Shown here: piece by piece, positions 42,396-46,325 of the stretch | Numbering within the stretch: the first letter of the stretch is position 1 | Layout: each line of letters begins with the position of its first letter | From: Bacillus sp. RO2 | GTDB lineage: Bacteria; Bacillota; Bacilli; Bacillales; Bacillaceae_I | Length of the DNA stretch: 46,325 nucleotides | Direction of reading: 5' to 3' | NCBI RefSeq assembly: GCF_012911845.1 | Contig: NZ_JAAXCU010000035.1 | Span: 1-46,325, forward strand | Program-made: the position numbers and the translations under genes | Notes under the pieces: model-generated | Told to the model about the DNA's origin: nothing | Seen by the model: the letters and a program-made list of their open reading frames with translations, nothing else | Databases searched by the model: none

Positions 42396-42569
42396 TTATT
42401 TTTTCTCATATATTATTTCTTGGTATTTGTAAATCAACTTATCTAAATCCTGGCTACATTTTACCGTTTGATCACTAATATAACCAGTCTTGTTGGCGAC
42501 TGCTATCATCGTATCTCTTTTCTCTTTAATTAATATTAACAGTTGATCTACATACCCTTCATAAGACAT
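42396..42569 (-). CDS. Spo0E-like aspartyl-phosphate phosphatase
   Basis: A 57-aa helical hairpin. LLILIKEKRDTMIAVANKTG, then SQDLDKLIYKYQ: the S-Q-x-L-D pattern is the Spo0E family signature. Such proteins dephosphorylate Spo0A~P and delay sporulation. ATG at 42569 follows AAGGGG by about 8 nt. A 29-codon upstream extension is hydrophobic, has no ribosome site and would run through a palindrome, so it is rejected. Confidence 0.85.
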   Translation of the reverse strand: MSYEGYVDQLLILIKEKRDTMIAVANKTGYISDQTVKCSQDLDKLIYKYQEIIYEKK

Positions 42570-42600
42570 GCTACTCGCCCCTTCTCCATCAAATTCCACA

Positions 42601-42626
42601 ATAGAAATTATTTCAATAATTTCTAT
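42601..42626. promoter_or_regulatory. Perfect 26-bp palindrome upstream of the Spo0E-like gene
   Basis: ATAGAAATTATT and its exact inverse, separated by TC. It lies 32 bp upstream of the start codon, in the expected promoter region. Likely an operator for an unidentified dimeric regulator. Confidence 0.55.
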
Positions 42627-42756
42627 AATTGTAAATAGAATCGCAAAGTTAGACATTTTTTTTATAGAATTTATTTTTAATCATATGTAAAAAATAGGAC
42701 AAAGTATCTAGAGAGAGTAGAGTCTGATTCACCTCTTTCCATATACCCATGCAAAT

Positions 42757-42765
42757 TTTGTCGAA
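42757..42765 (+). promoter_or_regulatory. Spo0A box
   Basis: TTTGTCGAA matches the Spo0A~P consensus fully. It lies 36 bp before the start of the deacetylase gene, in the interval shared with the divergent Spo0E-like gene. A single 9-bp match can occur by chance. Confidence 0.45.
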
Positions 42766-42800
42766 GCAAAAAATACATAATTAGACAAGTAGGTGCAAAA

Positions 42801-43574
42801 ATGAAAGTGATCGTAGTTATCATGTTGAGTAGCATGTTTATCTTTTGTTTCCCTTCTACTAAACCTTCTGCCGAAGAACTCCCTAGCAATAAAGTGGCCA
42901 TTGTTATTGATGATTTTGGCAATAACATGAGGGGTACCGAGGAAATCCTCCATTTACCCGTGCCGTTGACTGTTGCAGTCATGCCTTTTCTTTCTACCAC
43001 CAAACAAGACGCTGAACTGGCTCACCAATTAGGCCACGAAGTGATCCTTCACCTTCCCATGGAACCATTAAAAGGCAAAAGAAGCTGGCTAGGACCAGGT
43101 GCTATTACCTCTAATTTATCTAATGAAGAAATATATAAAAGAGTAAATGACGCCATTGATTCTGTACCTTACGCGGTAGGAATTAATAACCATATGGGTT
43201 CTAAAATTACTGCGGATAAGCGAATCATGAAAATTATTCTAGGGATCTGTAAAGAGCGAAATCTATACTATTTAGATAGTAAAACAACCAAAAAGAGTGT
43301 GGTGGCAGAATTAGCAACAGAGTTGGGGGTTCCTTTTTTAGAGAATGAATTATTCTTTGATGAGGTCTACACCACTAACCACATTGTAAAACAAACGAAT
43401 CAGCTCATTAAAAAAACAGAAGTAGATGATTCCATCATAGCCATTGGCCATGTTGGAATTGTAGGGGAAAAGACAGCAAGTGTCCTAAAACAGTATATCC
43501 CTAAACTGCAAGAAAAAGCGGAAATTGTGACATTGTCAAATATACTAATTGATAAAGAGATCTTACTGCATTAA
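42801..43574 (+). CDS. Divergent polysaccharide deacetylase (YibQ/DUF610 family)
   Basis: A 257-aa protein. A signal peptide (about 1-25) leads into VAIVIDDFGNNMRG, the IDDFG motif of the family. HLPMEPLKG and GINNHMGSKIT are also diagnostic, with the metal histidines in HEVILHLP and NNHMGS. It is a secreted carbohydrate-esterase-like protein; the substrate is unproven. ATG follows AGGTG closely. Confidence 0.85.
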   Translation: MKVIVVIMLSSMFIFCFPSTKPSAEELPSNKVAIVIDDFGNNMRGTEEILHLPVPLTVAVMPFLSTTKQDAELAHQLGHEVILHLPMEPLKGKRSWLGPGAITSNLSNEEIYKRVNDAIDSVPYAVGINNHMGSKITADKRIMKIILGICKERNLYYLDSKTTKKSVVAELATELGVPFLENELFFDEVYTTNHIVKQTNQLIKKTEVDDSIIAIGHVGIVGEKTASVLKQYIPKLQEKAEIVTLSNILIDKEILLH

Positions 43575-43591
43575 AAGGATTCAAAGAACAA

Positions 43592-43630
43592 AGAGCAGCC
43601 TCCAATTTAGGGGCTGCTCTCTTCTTTATT
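43592..43630. terminator. Terminator between convergent genes
   Basis: AGAGCAGCC pairs with GGCTGCTCT around an 11-nt loop, followed by a T-rich run. Rightward for the deacetylase; it also lies just after the CBS-protein stop leftward. Confidence 0.75.
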
Positions 43631-44264
43631 TTTGCACATCAATTTGATCGACATGTGTGACTCTGAATTCTTTTTCTCCTAGTTTCTTCACTAATTTGTT
43701 TACCTTTTCTTGCGGCAATTCAGCTGGTAAATTGACAATTATCCTACGCAAATATTTTTCACCATTATCAAGTGTGAGCATTCCGTCAATATTAACGTCC
43801 TTTAACATGGAAACAAGGTCCTTGATTGCCCCCTTATGTTCAATCGTAGCGATAGTAAGGGTGTAGCCACCTGTTTTCATACCAAATGAATCAGCTAGTA
43901 CATCCATGACGTTCGCATGCGTCAGTATCCCGAGAAACTCATTTTCCTCATTTAGCACTGCGATAAAAGGCAGTCGTTTAATTGTGAAAAATGCTTTAAA
44001 GAATGAATCTTCTTCAAAAATAAACGCATCTTGGTTTTTAATCAGTACTTCTACGGAATCATCGGGGCTCCCTTTTTGTTCGTATAGATAATCCAATAAG
44101 TGAACTTTGTAGACTAAGCCTAAGAATGTATTCCCATCATTAGAAAGAATAGGTATACATCTGTAGCCTGTATCCTTTATTTTTTCATAAGCTTGTTTAA
44201 TGGTGTAAGTTGGTTCACAGAACTCTACATCATGCTTTGGCACAAAATTGTAACGCACCTTCAT
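43626..44264 (-). CDS. CBS-pair protein with ACT-like C-terminus, CbpA-like
   Basis: A 212-aa protein. Two CBS motifs occupy about 1-130 (YRCIPILSNDGNTFLGLVYK and LPFIAVLNEENEFLGILTHA). An ACT-like beta-alpha-beta segment (about 140-205, YTLTIATIEHKGAIKDLVSM) follows. This order matches Listeria CbpA, a cyclic di-AMP binding protein. Nucleotide binding here is inferred. ATG at 44264 lies 8 nt after AAGGAG; an upstream GTG abuts the ribosome site. Confidence 0.7.
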   Translation of the reverse strand: MKVRYNFVPKHDVEFCEPTYTIKQAYEKIKDTGYRCIPILSNDGNTFLGLVYKVHLLDYLYEQKGSPDDSVEVLIKNQDAFIFEEDSFFKAFFTIKRLPFIAVLNEENEFLGILTHANVMDVLADSFGMKTGGYTLTIATIEHKGAIKDLVSMLKDVNIDGMLTLDNGEKYLRRIIVNLPAELPQEKVNKLVKKLGEKEFRVTHVDQIDVQK

Positions 44265-44393
44265 ATCTCTCACTCCTTAGGCAAATTCTCTCTAGAATAT
44301 GTATGTTATAAAACTATTATAACAGTAGCACATACGTCTTCTAAGGTAAAGAAAATTCATAATATTAACGCAACTTATTTACAATTGATTAGA

Positions 44394-45731
44394 TTATTTA
44401 GCTGCATTAGCTGCAACTTGTACAGCATCCCATACGGTAGCATATGGAGGAGCATAACTCAAATCCAACATGCCAATTTGCTTGGTGGTCAAACCGCATG
44501 TAATGGCTGTCGCATAAACATCAAGTCTCTTAGCGATGGATTCATCCTTACCAATAAGTTGTGCTCCCAAAAGCTTTAGTGATTCTTTTTCATATACCAG
44601 CTTGATATGAATGTTTTCTGCACCAGGATAATAAGAGGCATGGTTATTTGTTTTAATTACGATTTTTTCAACATCTAAGCTTTCCTGTTTTGCTTGTTTT
44701 TCAGTAATTCCGGTCATAGCTGCCGTCCATTCTAGAATTTTTACCACATTTGTTCCTAGAATTCCATCAAATGTGGAAGGGATGCCTGCAAGATTGTCGG
44801 CGGCCACCCTTCCATGTTTATTGGCCGTCGTACCGAGTGCTATGTTTACTGGTTTATCTAATAAAAGGTGATTGCTTGTTGCACAATCTCCTGCAGCATA
44901 GATAGACTTGCTGCTTGTTTCCTGGTGGGAATTTACAATGATCGCGCCGTTTTCAAGCATTTCTAAGCCCAGTTCTTTAACAAATTCCGTGTTTGGTTTT
45001 ATTCCTATATTTACAATAACCGCATCGACTTCGTATGAATTCTTGTCTGTCACGATGCTTGTAACTTTCCCCTCTGACATTTTTAGTTCCTTTACTTCTT
45101 CTCCTGTTCGGATTCCAACTCTATCTTGGAGGGATTCAGAAATAATTTTTGCCATTTCCTCATCGTAATTTGGTAGAATCTGATTTTGAAGCTCTATGAC
45201 AAACACCTCTTTGCCAAGCTCTACCATGGTTTCGACAAGCTCCATGCCGATATAGCCTCCACCAATGATACCGACTTTCTTAATACTTTCATCTTGATAA
45301 AACCTACGCATTTTAATTCCATCATTCAGTGTCTTTAATGTATGAACATTGCTTGCTTCTTTTGGAATAAAAGGCGGAACGATTGGTTTGGCACCTGTTG
45401 AAATCAATAGTTTATCATAGTGGACGTAGGTTTCCTCTCCGGATTCAAGGTTTTTTACCTTCACCCTTTTGTTTGAGGAATCTACTTTTGTTACTTCATG
45501 ATGGATATGAACCTGTATATCTCGTTCTTCAAATTCTTCTACCGTTCTTGCCAGCAGATCTTCATGAGATTCTGTCACACCAGATATGTAATATGGCAAT
45601 CCACACGCCCCGTAGGAAACATATTCATCTTTTTCAAATACACTAATTTTTACTTTTTTATCTAATCTTCTAAGCTTAGAGGCAGCACTCATTCCCCCCG
45701 CAATGCCACCAATTATCACCACATGCTCCAT
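44394..45731 (-). CDS. CoA-disulfide reductase-like flavoprotein
   Basis: A 445-aa protein. FAD motif IIGGIAGGMSAA; single redox Cys C43 in SYGACGLPYY, the mark of CoA-disulfide reductases and related NADH oxidases. NAD motif IIGGGYIGMELVE; second FAD motif SIYAAGDCA; C-terminal dimer domain ending YAPPYATVWDAVQVAAN. It reduces CoA disulfide or related persulfide with NAD(P)H and supports thiol redox balance. ATG behind AGGAGG. Monocistronic. Confidence 0.85.
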   Translation of the reverse strand: MEHVVIIGGIAGGMSAASKLRRLDKKVKISVFEKDEYVSYGACGLPYYISGVTESHEDLLARTVEEFEERDIQVHIHHEVTKVDSSNKRVKVKNLESGEETYVHYDKLLISTGAKPIVPPFIPKEASNVHTLKTLNDGIKMRRFYQDESIKKVGIIGGGYIGMELVETMVELGKEVFVIELQNQILPNYDEEMAKIISESLQDRVGIRTGEEVKELKMSEGKVTSIVTDKNSYEVDAVIVNIGIKPNTEFVKELGLEMLENGAIIVNSHQETSSKSIYAAGDCATSNHLLLDKPVNIALGTTANKHGRVAADNLAGIPSTFDGILGTNVVKILEWTAAMTGITEKQAKQESLDVEKIVIKTNNHASYYPGAENIHIKLVYEKESLKLLGAQLIGKDESIAKRLDVYATAITCGLTTKQIGMLDLSYAPPYATVWDAVQVAANAAK

Positions 45732-45837
45732 TTAGTCTTCCTCCTAAATCTATCTCTGTTTTCATACCATTATATTCCCTCATGGCAGATAAAGTAGTCA
45801 TATAACATAAAGAAAAAAATTTAGTTGGTTGGGTATT

Positions 45838-46027
45838 CACCGCTGTTCCTTTCCGCAAATGGCTTCGCTTTCCTAGGGGCTGACGTGAGCCTCCTCGGCT
45901 TCGCCTGCGGGGTCTCCACCTACCGCTATTTCCTTCAGGACAAGGAAGGCTTCGGCAGCGCTTCTTCGCACGAAGAAAATGCGTAGCATTTTCGAGGAGT
46001 CTTCGCCATTTGCTCCAATCCACAGCT
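45838..46027. repeat. Type-1 dispersed repeat, long copy with extra hairpins
   Basis: Same orientation and order as 12619-12751: CACCGCTGTTCCTTTCCGCA at the left, GCCATTTGCTCCAATCCACA at the right. About 60 extra bases in the middle form two more hairpins (TTCTTCG/CGAAGAA and AAAATGC/GCATTTT). The flank to 46067 (ACGTTA, TTTTTCAGT) also matches the 12.6-kb copy. Confidence 0.8.
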
Positions 46028-46113
46028 AAAAATTACGAAATCGGAACGTTAATGCTTTTTCAGTTAACTCGGTTAGATGCATTTTCATAGTCCCTCGTGA
46101 ATGAAGCCATCTA

Positions 46114-46240
46114 GTTGATTGAAGTGGAAGGCGCGTAGACGCCCGCGGGAGGAAGGGACAGGTGATACCCAGGAAGGCGAAGCCTGAGGAGGCTCACGGA
46201 CCGCCCGCAGGCAAGCGAAGCGCCTGGAACGGAAATCAAC
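46114..46240. repeat. Type-2 dispersed repeat, complete copy
   Basis: It starts GTTGATTGAAGTGGAAGGCG and ends CGCCTGGAACGGAAATCAAC, imperfect inverses of each other. Inside are GAGGAGGCTCACGGACCGCC and a repeated CGCCCGCnGG. The end is shared with 15706-15760 and both ends with 30359-30425. Confidence 0.8.
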
Positions 46241-46266
46241 CGGATTTTCAATTTCTTAGATTAATG

Positions 46267-46305
46267 AAAAACAAATGACCCTGCCAAGGCAAGGTCATCT
46301 GTTTT
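46267..46305 (-). terminator. Terminator for a gene entering from the right edge
   Basis: Minus strand: AAAACAGATGACC pairs with GGTCATTTGTTTT (inner CTTG/CAGG also pairs), then a T-run. The last 20 bases of the window contain stop codons in all three minus frames, so a leftward gene probably ends at 46308-46325. Confidence 0.7.
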
Positions 46306-46325
46306 ATATTAGTTATTTACTTCCT

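Noticed and set aside
44305-44323. GTTATAA/TTATAAC palindrome upstream of the CBS protein gene
   Set aside because: Short and purely AT-rich except the ends; probably part of promoter DNA. Not strong enough to list as a site.
45676-46023. 115-codon minus-strand frame across the type-1 repeat at 45.8-46.0 kb
   Set aside because: It runs from repeat sequence into the start region of the flavoprotein gene in another frame; Arg-rich composition reflects the GC-rich repeat.

Overview
The window is AT-rich chromosomal DNA from an endospore-forming member of the Bacillaceae (Bacillus or a close relative). The evidence is the gene set: a GerA/GerB/GerC germinant-receptor operon, a Spo0E-like phosphatase, YkvI and YkvS homologues, clpE behind CtsR boxes, a preQ1-I riboswitch before queCDEF and a SAM-I riboswitch before a met operon. 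Strong Shine-Dalgarno sequences, GTG/TTG starts and intrinsic terminators also fit. I saw no tRNA, rRNA, prophage, transposase or CRISPR array. Species cannot be fixed from the sequence alone.

Layout. 0.3-5.3 kb: a small hypothetical gene, then a six-gene leftward operon resembling B. subtilis yhcEFGHI (GntR/YtrA repressor, two ABC ATPases, three membrane proteins) with a palindromic operator over its promoter. 5.5-7.6 kb: a 51-aa membrane peptide, a zinc-ribbon membrane protein, a small haem-copper-oxidase-like membrane protein and a nucleoside hydrolase. 7.7-11.9 kb: the germination receptor operon and a YolD-like gene. 12-15.8 kb: a small sigma factor, short conserved genes, a tandem AbrB-fold protein, an NAD(P)-binding oxidoreductase and a DUF3231 gene whose 5' half is replaced by a dispersed repeat. 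15.8-18.4 kb: the queCDEF operon for preQ0/preQ1 (queuosine) under a preQ1 riboswitch. 18.5-24 kb: mostly membrane proteins (DUF2254, an internally duplicated protein, a CPBP protease, a double subunit-c-like protein, YkvI), with a 167-bp tandem repeat. 24-28 kb: metY-metX-hom under an S-box, giving homoserine to O-acetylhomoserine to homocysteine. 28-30.3 kb: clpE. 30.3-36 kb: lipoproteins, a stand-alone MurE-like ligase with an altered DNPR motif, an M3 oligopeptidase and a MarR regulator. 36-41.3 kb: a phnD-phnC-phnE-phnE uptake operon ending in a 5'-nucleotidase-type metallophosphoesterase. 41.6-45.7 kb: a ZIP transporter, Spo0E-like protein, a divergent polysaccharide deacetylase, a CbpA-like CBS protein and a CoA-disulfide-reductase-like flavoprotein.

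The least explained structure is a family of GC-richer, imperfectly palindromic intergenic repeats at five places (about 12.6, 15.6, 22.6, 30.4-30.6 and 45.8-46.2 kb). They fall into related types with their own terminal inverted repeats. Two types sit side by side at three loci, one type is tandemly amplified, one copy has shrunk to a bare hairpin, and one lies exactly at the break in the DUF3231 gene. They look like non-autonomous mobile or structured RNA elements. Similar repeats are, to my knowledge, common in Bacillus genomes but functionally obscure.
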